A DNA stretch of 64,000 nt from Anomaloglossus baeobatrachus (GCF_048569485.1 NC_134354.1:454704807-454768806), one strand, 5' to 3'. Shown: positions 1 to 9,572, counted from the stretch's first letter. Notes: generated from the sequence alone by a model not told the origin. Numbers and translations are program-made.

Positions 1-1267
1 TGGGCGGCCCTTGGGACGGGGACGGAGCCGGGGCCTTGGGACGCTGAGGGCACATGGCCTTGAAGTGTCCAGGTAGGTTGCACTGATGGCACCGTCTTGG
101 TTCTGCCACGGGCCTGGAGAGGGGAGTTGAGGGGGACACCCCCTGCAGTCTAGGGGCAGGTGGGGCAGTCGCAGAATTCATCTTACCCCCTCTCCAGGTG
201 CTGCTGGTGGCTGCTCTCCTGGCCTCAGGAGCCCGATTGTTGGTGTAGTCATCGGCAAGGGCAGCTGTAGCCGTGGACCCCTTTGGCTTCTGGTCTCGGA
301 TGAACTGGCGGAGATCCTCAGGGCAGTTCCACAAGAGTTGCTCCGTGATGAACAAGTCCAGGATCTCCGGTCCGGTGGAAAGCTGCAGGCCTTGGGTCCA
401 GTGGTCGGCAGCTCGGGCAAGTGCCCGCCGGTGGTCAGCCCAGGAGTCCTTTGGTCCCTTTTGCAGGGTCCGGAACTTCTTGCGGTAGGACTCCGGAGTG
501 AGGTTGTACTGTTGGATCAGGGCCCGCTTGATGGTGTCGTAGCCCTGATCTGCCTCAGCAGGCAAGTCCCCAAGGATATCCAGGGCCTTACCCCTTAAAC
601 GGGGGGTCAGGTATTTGGCCCACTGGTCCTTGTCCAGATGGTGCTGCAGGCAAGTCCGTTCAAAAGCAGTCAAGAAAGAGTCCAAGTCTCCATCCTTCTC
701 CAGCACTGGGAAGTCCTCAACACGGACCTTTGGAAGTTTGGTGTTTTGAAGGTCACATGTGGCTGATGAGGGCCGGAGCTGAGCTAGCTGCAGCTGGTAG
801 TCACGCTCTGCCTGGCGCTCTCGCTCTCGCTCTTCACGCGCTGCCTGCCGCTCCGCAGCCTCACGCGCTGCTTGCCGCTCCGCAGCCTCAGCGTCACGCG
901 CTGCCTGTCGCTCACGCTCAGCCATGAGTATCTCGTAGGTATCCCGGTCTCCAGCCATAAGCCTGGCCAAGGCAGCTTGAAGGAGGGCCTCTGCACCTCT
1001 CAGGCCGGAGGGATTGGCAAGTGATGATCTGCGGCACGCTGCAGAGCCAGGTGATTCACTGTCCATTTCAGAGCGGAGGACTGGCATCTGGCTCGTTGAG
1101 GACCCTTGGGCGAGCTCCTCCTCATTTTGTCCAGCAGTGCCAGGTTGTGCGATGTCCTCTGCAGAGCTGTTCTCTGGCGTCGGGCTCCTGGAGGACTCGT
1201 GGACAACCTCCTCATCGTCTCTGGCCTGAGCCATTCCTTTGGCTTTGCTCCTGGTGCTCTCAGCCAT
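1..1267 (-). CDS. gag region of the SCAN-like gypsy element (partial at left edge)
   Basis: Capsid/nucleocapsid-type protein of an LTR element, treated as a fossil. From the minus-strand ATG at 1267 it reads a Glu/Ser-rich N-terminus, then an Arg/Glu/Ala-rich coiled-coil-like stretch (plus positions about 790-930) built of repeated AERQAAR-like units. A SCAN-like capsid segment follows (plus about 240-540) with motifs ESYRKKFR, WADHRRAL and EQLLWNCPEDLRQFI. Nearest the left edge is a zinc knuckle C-x2-C-x4-H-x4-C (CHQC...GHFKAMC, plus about 70-110). I see no interruption between the start and the window edge. The domain order matches Ty3/gypsy gag. Its role would be packaging element RNA into particles. 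There is no sign that the host uses it. Confidence 0.72.
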   Translation of the reverse strand, partial: MAESTRSKAKGMAQARDDEEVVHESSRSPTPENSSAEDIAQPGTAGQNEEELAQGSSTSQMPVLRSEMDSESPGSAACRRSSLANPSGLRGAEALLQAALARLMAGDRDTYEILMAERERQAARDAEAAERQAAREAAERQAAREERERERQAERDYQLQLAQLRPSSATCDLQNTKLPKVRVEDFPVLEKDGDLDSFLTAFERTCLQHHLDKDQWAKYLTPRLRGKALDILGDLPAEADQGYDTIKRALIQQYNLTPESYRKKFRTLQKGPKDSWADHRRALARAADHWTQGLQLSTGPEILDLFITEQLLWNCPEDLRQFIRDQKPKGSTATAALADDYTNNRAPEARRAATSSTWRGGKMNSATAPPAPRLQGVSPSTPLSRPVAEPRRCHQCNLPGHFKAMCPQRPKAPAPSPSQGPP

Positions 1268-1470
1268 TGTTGCAGACTTTGGTCACTGACACAGAACTGA
1301 CACCTGATGCCTCCACACACCTTACAGTATCTGCACTCTGACACTCTAGTGTTGAGCTAGTCTGAAGACCCCAGCAGCCACAGCTGCTGCAGGCAGTCTT
1401 TAGTGTCTGGGAGTATGGGTCTCACACTCACACACACTATTATCTCGATCCCACCGCTATGCCACCAATA

Positions 1471-2302
1471 TGTCACGAACCACCGGGGGGGTCACTCAGA
1501 AATCCCCCGCGCTGGCTACCAGTACGTCACGATCGGGGGGTAACAAGCAGGAGTCAACCCTCCTTTATACCTCCCGACCGACAGGCAGAGCACGTGACGC
1601 GCTCTCTAGCGCCCCTCTTATAGTCAGGCCAATTATGGAATTGCCCGACAATAAGCAAGGAGGCCGCTATACTACTTATGCCGATTATTGAAGGGTCCCC
1701 GGTGAGAGTAGGGTATATATTCCCCCGACCTCCGCGGGCGGAATATATAAAATCTCCCCGAATCTCACTGGCCTCCCCACAATAATCCTTGGCACAACTC
1801 GCTGCCACCAACCGCTTCACGGTAACTATTAGCCGAACACACGGACGTGGGATTCAAGATCGAGATAACAGAACAGCCCAAGATTAATTATATAATTTAA
1901 TCAGCCTAAAGCACACTAGAAACTACAATATATACAATAGGGAATCTACAGAATATACATATGTCAGAGTACAGTTACAGACAAAGCATGGTTTACAAAC
2001 AGGCATACACAGTTCCAGCAGTTACCTTGTGCGTCTGGCCACAGGGGGGCGCTGTAGACCAGGTTTCTAGGATCCTTCCCACAGATGTTTCCTACACGTG
2101 ACCCCCGGCGAAAGAACACTGGAAAATGGCCGAAGTAGGGTTATCAACCTGGGCAAATCCAGGTCCCCTCCTACCTTAGTGACCTCAGAGGGAGCACTGC
2201 TCCACCCCTGGCTGGAGTTATGGACAATATCCACAACAGGGGATATGGCCATAACTTGGCCTGGGAGCGTCGTAGGCAGACGCCAACGCTCTCATTGTGA
2301 CA
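1471..2302 (-). repeat. 5' LTR of the SCAN-gag gypsy element
   Basis: The 832-bp unit begins TGTCAC and ends GTGACA on the plus strand, the TG...CA form of an LTR with 6-bp inverted ends. On the minus strand a TATAAA box lies about 90 bp before the gag-side end (plus 1563-1568), a sensible start for the R region. Just inside (plus 1450-1468) the minus strand reads TTGGTGGCATAGCGG, in the position of a tRNA primer-binding site. I cannot assign the tRNA. The partner LTR is outside the window, so no target-site duplication can be tested. Confidence 0.72.
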
Positions 2303-2859
2303 GTTATGAATTTAGCTACAGAACGAGAGGACTCATGACTTGTCTACTAGTTCCCCATTGGCTGATATCACGCCTGGGGTATTTCCCCAGGTCCTGCTCC
2401 CATAAAAAGGGTGTGCCAGCATCGTCCGCATGCGGAGACACCATTTTTATGGTTGCCATATTTATCGGAAATATGGCTTGCGAGATATGAACCATTTTTT
2501 ACTGGAGTCGTTCTGTCTGGATACTTCCATAGCCTTATAATGAGATACAACTCTTGTTACAGGGTGACGGCAGGGGGTCATCCTGTGTCCATTGTTCCCA
2601 CATCATCTAATCTCCATATCACAGGAGATGGCCATGGGATGTGTTGCTGGGATGTGACACCTTCCCAGATGGTGGACATTGAGAACAAGAAGGGAGGGGG
2701 CACTGCCAGGGAGTGATGAGAGCGATTATGACTGGCAATCATAATTCCTCTTCATATCCCAGGATTTGCCTCACAGTAGCGGTAACACAAAACGTGACCA
2801 ACAAGCCGGTCATCATGCTGGACGCACCACCACCATCCCGGGCAGGGACGCCATCACCC
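2303..2859. other. unclassified sequence between two LTR elements
   Basis: No gene is supported here. Open frames are short and lack recognisable domains. Part may be decayed internal sequence of the element that ends at 3376-3910, or host flank. A CCAAT-like ATTGG (about 2358) and an ATAAAAAGG string (about 2403) occur but have no supported gene downstream. Confidence 0.4.
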
Positions 2860-3910
2860 CCAAGAGGAGCTGCAGCAGCTGTGCCGGTGGAGCCGCCTTT
2901 CGCCCCTGTGTCTTTCAGGCGAATCCGCCGCCAGCCGGGACAATCTCTGGGGGCCTATATCCAGGCTCAAGCGGAGGAATGGAAGAGAGCCTGGCCCCCA
3001 GAGTAAGTTGTTTACTCCAGCACCTTTAAAGACCGGTGTTGTTCCCAGACCGGCAGAAGGTTTCCCTGTTGTTGAAAAGTTTTACGGGCCTGTTGCCCTC
3101 CAGCAAAGACCGGGAGCGCTCTTGAAGCCTCCGGGCACCTCCAGCGAAGACCGGGAGCGCTATTGAAGCCTCCGGGCGCCCATCTAAGACCGGGAGCGCT
3201 GTTGAGCCTCCGGGCGCTACTCAGAGACCGGGAGCGCTGCTGCGCCATTAAGCGCCCCTAAAGACCGGGAGCGCCGCTGAACTGGTGCCGCTGTTGAGGA
3301 CTGACCCAAAAGGTTTTTATGTGTTTATGTGTTTAAGAGCCTTGCCGGGAGGCTCGGATTTTAAGAGGGGAGGCATGTAGTGGGTGGCCATTACCCCTAC
3401 TGATAGACCCGGAAATGTTATTATTAAAAGTGTTTTAAATATTTTATGTGATGTGTTAGGGCACCCCCTAGTGGCCGGGTGGGACGGCTGTTGCCACCGG
3501 GGAGGAGGAGTCGGCCGGATATCTAGGGAAAGTCAGTGTGTGTGTGGGTAGGAGGATCCGGGACAGCAGAGAGTGAACATCTGCAGCGGCAAGTGTGAGA
3601 GTGTGAGCGGACCATCAAGGGACACCGGAGAACAGGAGGTGGACGCAACCTCAGGGTCTATTCCGCTGGTGTGGGTCCAGTGTGTGCTTGGCCGGAGAGT
3701 GGGAGCCCGGAGAAGAAGAGTATCTAGGGCATATCCCCACCAGAGGGTGCGTTTGGGCAGGTTGTCCCCAGCTCCACTAATATTGCCGGAATCTGCTGAC
3801 TGGAGTGTTTTATCTTTGTGAATAAATGTCGTTTTTATTGCATCTGGACTTTTGCCTGCAGACTCTTTGTGCATCGGCCGATGAAGATACCGACACACAC
3901 TCTCTCAACA
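2860..3910 (+). mobile_element. 3' end of a second LTR retrotransposon (fossil, truncated)
   Basis: Plus-strand remnant. A purine tract (AAGAGGGGAGGCA, about 3363-3375) directly precedes a TGTAGTG start at 3376. The LTR-like block from there has an AATAAA (3820-3825), a run of T and a terminal segment to about 3910. This is the standard order of polypurine tract, 3' LTR and poly(A) signal. At 2915-2995 a short peptide, RQPGQSLGAYIQ, resembles the end of a gypsy capsid domain. If so, most of the internal region is missing. The right edge is uncertain, and no matching upstream LTR or target-site duplication was found. The element is broken. Confidence 0.5.
3028..3280. repeat. 37-41 bp minisatellite inside the LTR remnant
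   Basis: The core GACCGGGAGCGCT recurs at 3108, 3149, 3188, 3226 and 3263, giving spacings of 41, 39, 38 and 37 bp. Weaker copies lie upstream from about 3028. The linkers are CCTCCGGGCGCC-like. The array sits just upstream of the polypurine tract, so it probably belongs to the element's 3' untranslated region rather than to the host. Confidence 0.75.
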
Positions 3911-3998
3911 TTAAAGAAGGGATGAAGCCAGGGATGTGCCTTGAATACAGTGCTGCCACGACTACACAGCCAGAGGCCTCCCTGGCTGGTCACTTCAC

Positions 3999-4235
3999 TG
4001 ACATTAAGGACCTGACCGCTAGGGGGCGATGTCCCTCTGATGGAGACTGAGACGAAGGTCGCACATTCACAAACAAGTCATGCTGACATTAAAGACCTGA
4101 CCGCTAGGGTTCGATGTCCCTCTGATGGAGACTGAGACGAAGGTCGCACATTCACAAACAAACCATGCTGACATTAAGGATCTGGCCGCTAGGGGGCGAT
4201 GTCCCTCTGATGGAGACTGAGCCGCGAGTCGCACA
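3999..4235. promoter_or_regulatory. three 85-bp tandem units with CTCF-like motifs upstream of VKORC1L1
   Basis: The start ACATTAA occurs at 4001, 4086 and 4171, exactly 85 bp apart. The third copy is shortened. Units 1 and 3 contain CCGCTAGGGGGCGA (4016-4029 and 4186-4199), matching 12 of 14 positions of the published CTCF core consensus CCASYAGRKGGCRS. In unit 2 the same place (4101-4114) reads CCGCTAGGGTTCGA, which changes the central GGG contact. The block lies about 270-470 bp upstream of the VKORC1L1 start codon, next to its CpG-rich promoter. The repeat is seen directly. CTCF binding is inferred. Confidence 0.6.
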
Positions 4236-4289
4236 ATCACAGGCTGGACCAGTCTCTCACCTAGCAGTAATGCCGCCAATGTATCCTCC

Positions 4290-4469
4290 TCTCCGTCACT
4301 AGTTGTCCGTGACGTCACGGCTCACGCCTCAGCCCATTGGATGTCCGCCTCAGCTCCCGGACGTGGCTCCTCCCCCTGACCCCTCACCGCCGGCACGTCA
4401 CTGCTGCAGCCGGAGCGCGCTCTGCGTGTACCTCGCTCCCGCGAGAGACTCGAGCAGGCCGGGGTTAAG
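4290..4469 (+). promoter_or_regulatory. VKORC1L1 CpG-rich promoter and 5'UTR
   Basis: GC-rich, CpG-rich sequence directly upstream of the start codon, without a TATA box. It contains a palindromic CRE/ATF site TGACGTCA (4310-4317), an inverted CCAAT box (ATTGG, 4336-4340) and several CTCC/GC-box-like strings at 4366-4395. The start codon is embedded in AAGATGGCGGC (4467-4477), the classic YY1 site found at the 5' ends of many housekeeping genes. The combination suggests a broad, constitutive promoter. The transcription start is not defined by sequence alone. Confidence 0.65.
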
Positions 4470-4660
4470 ATGGCGGCGCCCGTGCTGAGAGTGTCCGTGC
4501 CGCGGTGGGAGAGCGGGGCCCGCTATGCTGTGTGCGTTCTCGGTATCATTATATCACTCTATGCTTTCCACGTGGAGAGAGAAAAGGAGCGGGACCCCGG
4601 CTACCAGGCCATGTGCGACCTTAACGAGTGGGTGCGCTGCTCCACCGACCTCTCCTCCAG
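4470..4660 (+). CDS. VKORC1L1: VKORC1L1 coding exon 1 (residues 1-64 in part)
   Basis: Vitamin K epoxide reductase paralogue, a multi-pass ER membrane enzyme. It reduces vitamin K epoxide and quinone using paired cysteines and supports antioxidant and gamma-carboxylation functions. This exon gives the cytosolic N-terminus, the first membrane helix (about residues 18-32, [17 protein letters not shown]) and the start of the luminal loop with the two loop cysteines C49 and C57 (MCDLNEW...RC), equivalent to Cys43 and Cys51 of VKORC1. The start is chosen because the ATG has A at -3 and G at +4, matches the family N-terminus, and lies in a CpG-rich promoter. The exon ends TCCTCCAG followed by the donor GTACCG, splitting the Arg64 codon after two bases. 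The VERE(K)ERDP stretch after helix 1 is strongly conserved in L1 proteins. Confidence 0.96.
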
Positions 4661-5005
4661 GTACCGGGCGCTGTGTTCAGGGGTGGCAGCAAGTGGGGAG
4701 TCCCTCCGGAGCGGGCGCTGTGCTCTCCGAGCCCCGTGGCTGGCAGGTGTCCGCTCTGATGAATGGAGACCGGGCCACGTCGTCAGTGTCAGTGGTGGAC
4801 GTGGCCAGGTGACCTCTGCAGGTGGCACTACAATGTGCTGGCCTCTGATACCCCCCGGTCAGTGACACCTGTCAGGAGTGGGAGCCTGCGGGGCAACGGT
4901 GCCAGCACCTGGCACACCCCCTCTGACAGGTTACTGAGGAATGATGGGAAGCAGGTCATATAGGAGGAAGTAATCTCTGCAGCCTAGGACTTGTAGTTCT
5001 CCAGA
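4661..5005 (+). other. 5' end of VKORC1L1 intron 1
   Basis: GC-rich intronic sequence continuing the CpG island past the donor to about 4760. It then grades into the 36-bp minisatellite. No coding exon, RNA gene or transposon is recognised. Confidence 0.6.
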
Positions 5006-6795
5006 GGCTGTATGTGACTGGTCTGCGAGGCTGGCGCTGAGGGCTGTGTGTGACTGGTCTGCGAGGCTGGCGCTGAGGGCTGTGTGTGTGTGTGACCGGT
5101 CTGCGAGGCTGGCGCTGAGGGCTGTGTGTGTGTGTGACCGGTCTGCGAGGCTGGCGCTGAGGGCTGCGTGTGTGTGACCGGTCTGCGAGGCTGGCGCTGA
5201 GGGCTGCGTGTGTGTGACCGGTCTGCGAGGCTGGCGCTGAGGGCTGCGTGTGTGTGACCGGTCTGCGAGGCTGGCGCTGAGGGCTGTGTGTGACTGGTCT
5301 GCGAGGCTGGCGCTGAGGGCTGTGTGTGTGTGACTGGTCTGCGAGGCTAGCTCTGAGGGCTGTGTGTGTGTGACTGGTCTGCGAGGCTAGCTCTGAGGGC
5401 TGTGTGTGTGTGACTGGTCTGCGAGGCTGGCTCTGAGGGCTGCGTGTGTGTGACCGGTCTGCGAGGCTGGCGCTGAGGGCTGCGTGTGTGTGACCGGTCT
5501 GCGAGGCTGGCGCTGAGGGCTGTGTGTGTGTGACTGGTCTGCGAGGCTAGCTCTGAGGGCTGCGTGTGTGTGACCGGTCTGCGAGGCTGGCGCTGAGGGC
5601 TGCGTGTGTGTGACCGGTCTGCGAGGCTGGCGCTGAGGGCTGCGTGTGTGTGACCGGTCTGCGAGGCTGGCGCTGAGGGCTGTGTGTGTGTGACTGGTCT
5701 GCGAGGCTAGCTCTGAGGGCTGTGTGTGTGTGACTGGTCTGCGAGGCTGGCTCTGAGGGCTGTGTGTGTGTGACTGGTCTGCGAGGCTGGCTCTGAGGGC
5801 TGTGTGTGTGTGACTGGTCTGCGAGGCTGGCGCTGAGGGCTGCGTGTGTGTGACCGGTCTGCGAGGCTGGCGCTGAGGGCTGTGTGTGACTGGTCTGCGA
5901 GGCTGGCGCTGAGGGCTGTATGTGACTGGTCTGCGAGGCTGGCGCTGAGGGCTGTATGTGACTGGTCTGCGCGGCTGGCGCTGAGGGCTGTGTGTGACTG
6001 GTCTGCGAGGCTGGCGCTGAGGGCTGTGTGTGACCGGTCTGCGAGGCTGGCGCTGAGGGCTGTGTGTGACTGGTCTGCGCGGCTGGCGCTGAGGGCTGTG
6101 TGTGACCGGTCTGCGAGGCTGGCGCTGAGGGCTGTGTGTGACTGGTCTGCGAGGCTGGCGCTGAGGGCTGTGTGTGACTGGTCTGCGAGGCTGGCGCTGA
6201 GGGCTGTGTGTGACTGGTCTGCGCGGCTGGCGCTGAGGGCTGTGTGTGACCGGTCTGCGCGGCTGGCGCTGAGGGCTGTGTGTGACTGGTCTGCGCGGCT
6301 GGCGCTGAGGGCTGTGTGTGACCGGTCTGCGAGGCTGGCGCTGAGGGCTGTGTGTGACTGGTCTGCGAGGCTGGCGCTGAGGGCTGTGTGTGACTGGTCT
6401 GCGAGGCTGGCGCTGAGGGCTGTGTGTGACTGGTCTGCGCGGCTGGCGCTGAGGGCTGTGTGTGACCGGTCTGCGCGGCTGGCGCTGAGGGCTGTGTGTG
6501 ACTGGTCTGCGAGGCTGGCGCTGAGGGCTGTGTGTGACTGGTCTGCGAGGCTGGCGCTGAGGGCTGTGTGTGACTGGTCTGCGAGGCTGGCGCTGAGGGC
6601 TGCGTGTGTGTGACTGGTCTGCGAGGCTGGCTCTGAGGGCTGCGTGTGTGTGACTGGTCTGCGAGGCTGGCGCTGAGGGCTGTGTGTGTGTGACCGGTCC
6701 TGCGAGGCTAGCGCTGAGGGCTGTGTGTGTGTGACCGTTCCTGCGAGGCTAGCGCTGAGGGCTGTGTGTGACTGGTCTGCGAGACTGGCGCTGAG
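5006..6795. repeat. 36-bp GC-rich minisatellite (about 47 copies) in intron 1
   Basis: The unit is CTGGTCTGCGAGGCTGGCGC followed by TGAGGGC and a variable (TG)n run. The commonest length is 36 bp. Copies before about 5880 are often 38-40 bp because the TG run is longer. Variants include GCGCGGCTGG for GCGAGGCTGG and GGCTAGCTCT for GGCTGGCGCT, arranged in higher-order blocks, for example around 5340-5760. Since 36 is divisible by three, long open frames arise on both strands (a 12-residue CDWSARLALRAV-type repeat on +), but these are artefacts of the period. The array starts 345 bp inside intron 1. Confidence 0.95.
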
Positions 6796-6885
6796 GTGTG
6801 AGACCGTTGTGTGAGACCGTTGTGTGAGACCGTTGTGTGAGACCGTTGTGTGAGACCGTTGTGTGAGACCGTTGTGTGAGACCAC
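6796..6885. repeat. 13-bp tandem repeat
   Basis: About seven copies of TGTGAGACCGTTG follow the 36-bp array. A last partial unit of the 36-bp type (CTCTGCGAGGCTGGCGCTGA) lies after it at about 6886-6907. The 13-bp repeat therefore arose inside one 36-bp unit. Confidence 0.9.
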
Positions 6886-6907
6886 TCTGCGAGGCTGGCG
6901 CTGAGGG

Positions 6908-7439
6908 CTATGCCAGGGGGATGTGAAGTATCGGGATATATCCACCATAGATACAGATGCTTGGCTTAACCCTTGCTTGTGCGTCCCTTTCTGCATCACT
7001 GAGCAGTCACTTACGGTATTTTTGTACATGGTTAGGTATATATATATTTTTAGAAACCTGTTTGTCAGAGCTAATGCTGACCTGGGCGCTGTCACTCCTG
7101 CTCGGAGCTGGGAATACGTCAGCTGGCAGCTCTTCATAGGCCTCCTGTTCAGCATCTTTCTAGTGCAGCACTGAACAGAGGGCAAAGGAATATGATTCCA
7201 CTGATGTAACTTATCAAAGCCCCCTTACTACTAATCTGTATTAAATAGCGGAGAGGACGATGCGGGCATGTGATCGGATCTGAACTATATGTTCACCCGC
7301 TCATTGAATGTACAATGTAATGATAAAATTCTCAACTGTAGACTGTAACCGATCATCTTGTCCTGCCAGTCTTCCCTCTAGTAAAACACTGGCAATTTTC
7401 TGATGGAATTTGATTTGTGCCATAATTTATGGAGGTCAG
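6908..7439 (+). other. intron 1, no recognised feature
   Basis: Mixed-composition intronic sequence with no supported exon, RNA or repeat. Open frames are short and without domains. Confidence 0.5.
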
Positions 7440-8080
7440 TAGTGATGAGTGAGCACTACCATGGTCTGTACTTGTACAATGGAAGTCAGTGGGGAACTCA
7501 AGCATTGTTCCGGAAAATCGAGCCTGTCCAAGCATGGATCGGTAAAAGTATTGAGCATGGTAGTGCTCGCTCATCATTAGTTACGAGCACCCAAGCATTG
7601 TAGTGCTCACTCGTCACTTGTACCAAGCCCCGGGCATGGTAGTGCTCGCTCATCACTAGTTACGAGCACCCGTGCATGGTAGTGCCCGCTCATCACTAGT
7701 TACGAGCACCGAGCACCTGTGCATGGTAGTGCTCGCTCATCACTAGTTACGAACACCTGTGCATGGTAGTGCTCGCTCATCACTAGTTACGAGCACCTGT
7801 GCATGGTAGTGCTCGCTCATCACTAGTTACGAGCACCTGTGCATGGTAGTGCCTGCTCATCACTAGTTACGAGTACCGAGCACCTGTGCATGGTAGTGCC
7901 CGCTCATCACTAGTTACGAGCACCTGTGCATGGTAGTGCTCGCTCAAAGAGAGAGAGGGAAAAAAAAACACAAACAAAACAAAGACAACAACTGATCCGG
8001 ATCGTGCACCCCGAATCTCGGGTACTGGTCTGACTCGGATCGGGCTCTCAAACCGTGCGGATCCAGGTCCGCTCAACACT
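7440..8080. repeat. GAGCACTACCATG interspersed repeat with an internal 40-bp tandem array
   Basis: It begins TAGTGATGAGTGAGCACTAC and later carries the inverted complement GTAGTGCTCGCTCATC. Between about 7558 and 7945 the 40-bp unit TGCATGGTAGTGCTCGCTCA plus TCACTAGTTACGAGCACCTG is repeated about ten times, two copies with an 8-10 bp insertion of GAGCACC. The outer part recurs at 39405-39610 and 40830-41015, so this is an interspersed family whose end has been amplified in tandem. An A-rich strip and a GGATCC-containing tail follow (7946-8080). Confidence 0.75.
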
Positions 8081-8212
8081 AGTCAGGATCACTGACAGAC
8101 TTCGGATTCCTAATATGCTGCTGTTTTATGAGTAATGAATACCATTTCAAAAGGGGTATTCCCGTGTAAAAGAGATCCTGTTAGAAAAACATAGTTTGAA
8201 AAGCCGCCCTTA

Positions 8213-8478
8213 GGCCTCAGTCAGACATCAGTATTATTGATCAGTATGTCATAGCCGGCTATGGAGGAGAGAGGGAGATAAATCCCTCCCTCTCCTCCTC
8301 CATGCCGGCCCGACCCTCCTCAGCACTAGACCGCCCATCCCCCGCAGCTGAGGTCCGATCGCATGATTGGACCTCAGTCGCAGTGACACTCGCATGACAC
8401 TCTGCTCCCGCTGTGCTGCCAACGCGAGCCAAGTGTCATGCGAGGATCGCATTAGTCCCCGTGTGGCCCGGGCCTTAT
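8213..8478. mobile_element. partial MITE, CCGTGTGGCC family
   Basis: The right end TAGTCCCCGTGTGGCCCGGGCC is the inverted complement of the left end of the copy at 10098. The left end TAGGCCTCAGTCAGACATCAG is diverged. The interior has CTCCCTCTCC and a GCGATCGCATG-like stretch also shared with the 10.1-kb copy. Non-autonomous and with no coding capacity. Confidence 0.5.
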
Positions 8479-8558
8479 AGTTTTTATCTGTACGTTCAAC
8501 TCATAGGTTTGGGGTATATACACTGACACAAAAATACTGCTGTGTGAACTCAGCCTAA

Positions 8559-9569
8559 GGCTGTGTGCGCACGTTGTGTAATTTCATGCGTTTACGCTGC
8601 ATATTGCACTGCAGCGTAAATGCATGCGTCCTGAGCCCCCAGCAGAATCTATGAAGATTATGCATAAACCGTGCAAACATTGCGTTTGAGAGCGCAGCAA
8701 TTTGCATTCTGAAATTTTGATCCAAATCGCTGCGCTCAAAAAAGTAACATGTCACTTCTTTCGTGTGCTTTGGATGCTGCTCCCACTCTGTCTATGGCCC
8801 CCTTCACACGTCGGTGATTCTGGTACATATGTGCTTTTTTTTTTTTTTTATACGTACCAGAATCACTGACATACGCAGACACATTCTAATCAATGGGTCT
8901 GCTCACACATCAGTGATTTTTCACTGAACGTGTCTCCGTGCAGCATACATGCGTGTCCGTGATTCTGCACGGAGACAAGCCCGTTTTTTTTCTGGCATCA
9001 CTGATGACCCACGGACCACATTCTATGGTGTGATTCGTGAGTGAACCGTGAAACACGTACTAGAAAAACACTAACATATAAAATAATAAACATTTTCAAC
9101 TAACCTTTCCAGCAACACGCTGTGCAGCCTCTGCTCTTTGCAGCTCCTGCCCGGCTCATGAATATTCATGAAAGAAGGAACAGCCGACCCGGAAGTAGCT
9201 GCAGAGAGCAGTGGGCGGACGCTGAAGAGCCAAGGAGTTCAGCACCATGGACAGCAGCAGTGAAGGCAGGTGAGTAATGTCCATATGCAATCACGGATTG
9301 CACATGGACAAGTCACGTGTGCCGTGAATCACGGAACACTGAGGGACATGTGCGTGTTTTACATGTCAGTTAAGATTGTCATTGTTTTTAACTGACGTGT
9401 GAAACGGGCCTGTGGGAGAGGCAGCATTCAGAGCGCATATAATTGGCATCTATTCTGCAGACACACTGCATCCATTACGCAGTGTTTCTGCAGCGATGTG
9501 AAGCGCACATGCACTGCCAAATCGCTGCAGAATATTTATCACGGCAGTGTACAACGTGCGCATGTAGCT
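8559..9569. mobile_element. Harbinger-like MITE with a second MITE nested inside
   Basis: The outer ends GGCTGTGTGCGCACGTTGT and ACAACGTGCGCATGTAGC are inverted repeats, flanked by TAA (8556-8558) and TTA. The arms continue inward (GCATGCGTTTACGCTGC / GCAGCGATGTGAAGCGC) to about 8795 and 9413. The loop is occupied by another element (8796-9413) with ends GGCCCCCTTCACACGTC and GACGTGTGAAACGGGCC. The outer element is therefore older. Neither encodes a protein. Confidence 0.65.
8796..9413. mobile_element. inner MITE with CCCCTTCACACGTC ends
   Basis: The terminal inverted repeats are followed by mirrored subterminal text: TTCTGGTAC / GTACCAGAATCAC at the left and CACGGATTGCACATGGAC / GTGCCGTGAATCACGG at the right. 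The loop (9085-9260) contains an ATG-bearing GC-rich core seen in other copies of such repeats. It lies in the loop of the outer MITE. No open frame with a domain is present. Confidence 0.55.
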
Positions 9570-9572
9570 TTA

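Larger units (their letters stand above)
1..2302 (-). mobile_element. Ty3/gypsy LTR retrotransposon with SCAN-like gag, 5' part only
   Basis: Fossil LTR element read on the minus strand and cut by the left window edge. It comprises a complete 5' LTR (1471-2302), a short leader with a probable primer-binding region just inside the LTR, and a gag region (1-1267). The gag has a capsid segment resembling the vertebrate SCAN domain and a CCHC zinc knuckle. In the literature the SCAN domain derives from the gag of Gmr1-like Ty3/gypsy elements, so I place it near that lineage. The pol region and 3' LTR lie outside the window. The part seen here looks whole, so it is probably one of the younger insertions. 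The family is inferred from protein signature and LTR form, not from a database match. Confidence 0.8.

Noticed and set aside
2041-2060. CTCF site inside the gypsy LTR (CACAGGGGGGCGCTG)
   Set aside because: One extra G breaks the spacing of the consensus and two core positions mismatch. Not strong enough to report as a feature.
5707-7185. 492-codon minus-strand and 255-codon plus-strand open frames
   Set aside because: Both are products of the 36-bp period of the minisatellite (12-residue repeats) with no domain, codon bias or splice context. They are not genes.
7440-7945. Tandem 40-bp array as a regulatory operator cluster
   Set aside because: The unit belongs to a dispersed repeat family seen again at 39405 and 40830, so amplification of a repeat end is the simpler reading.
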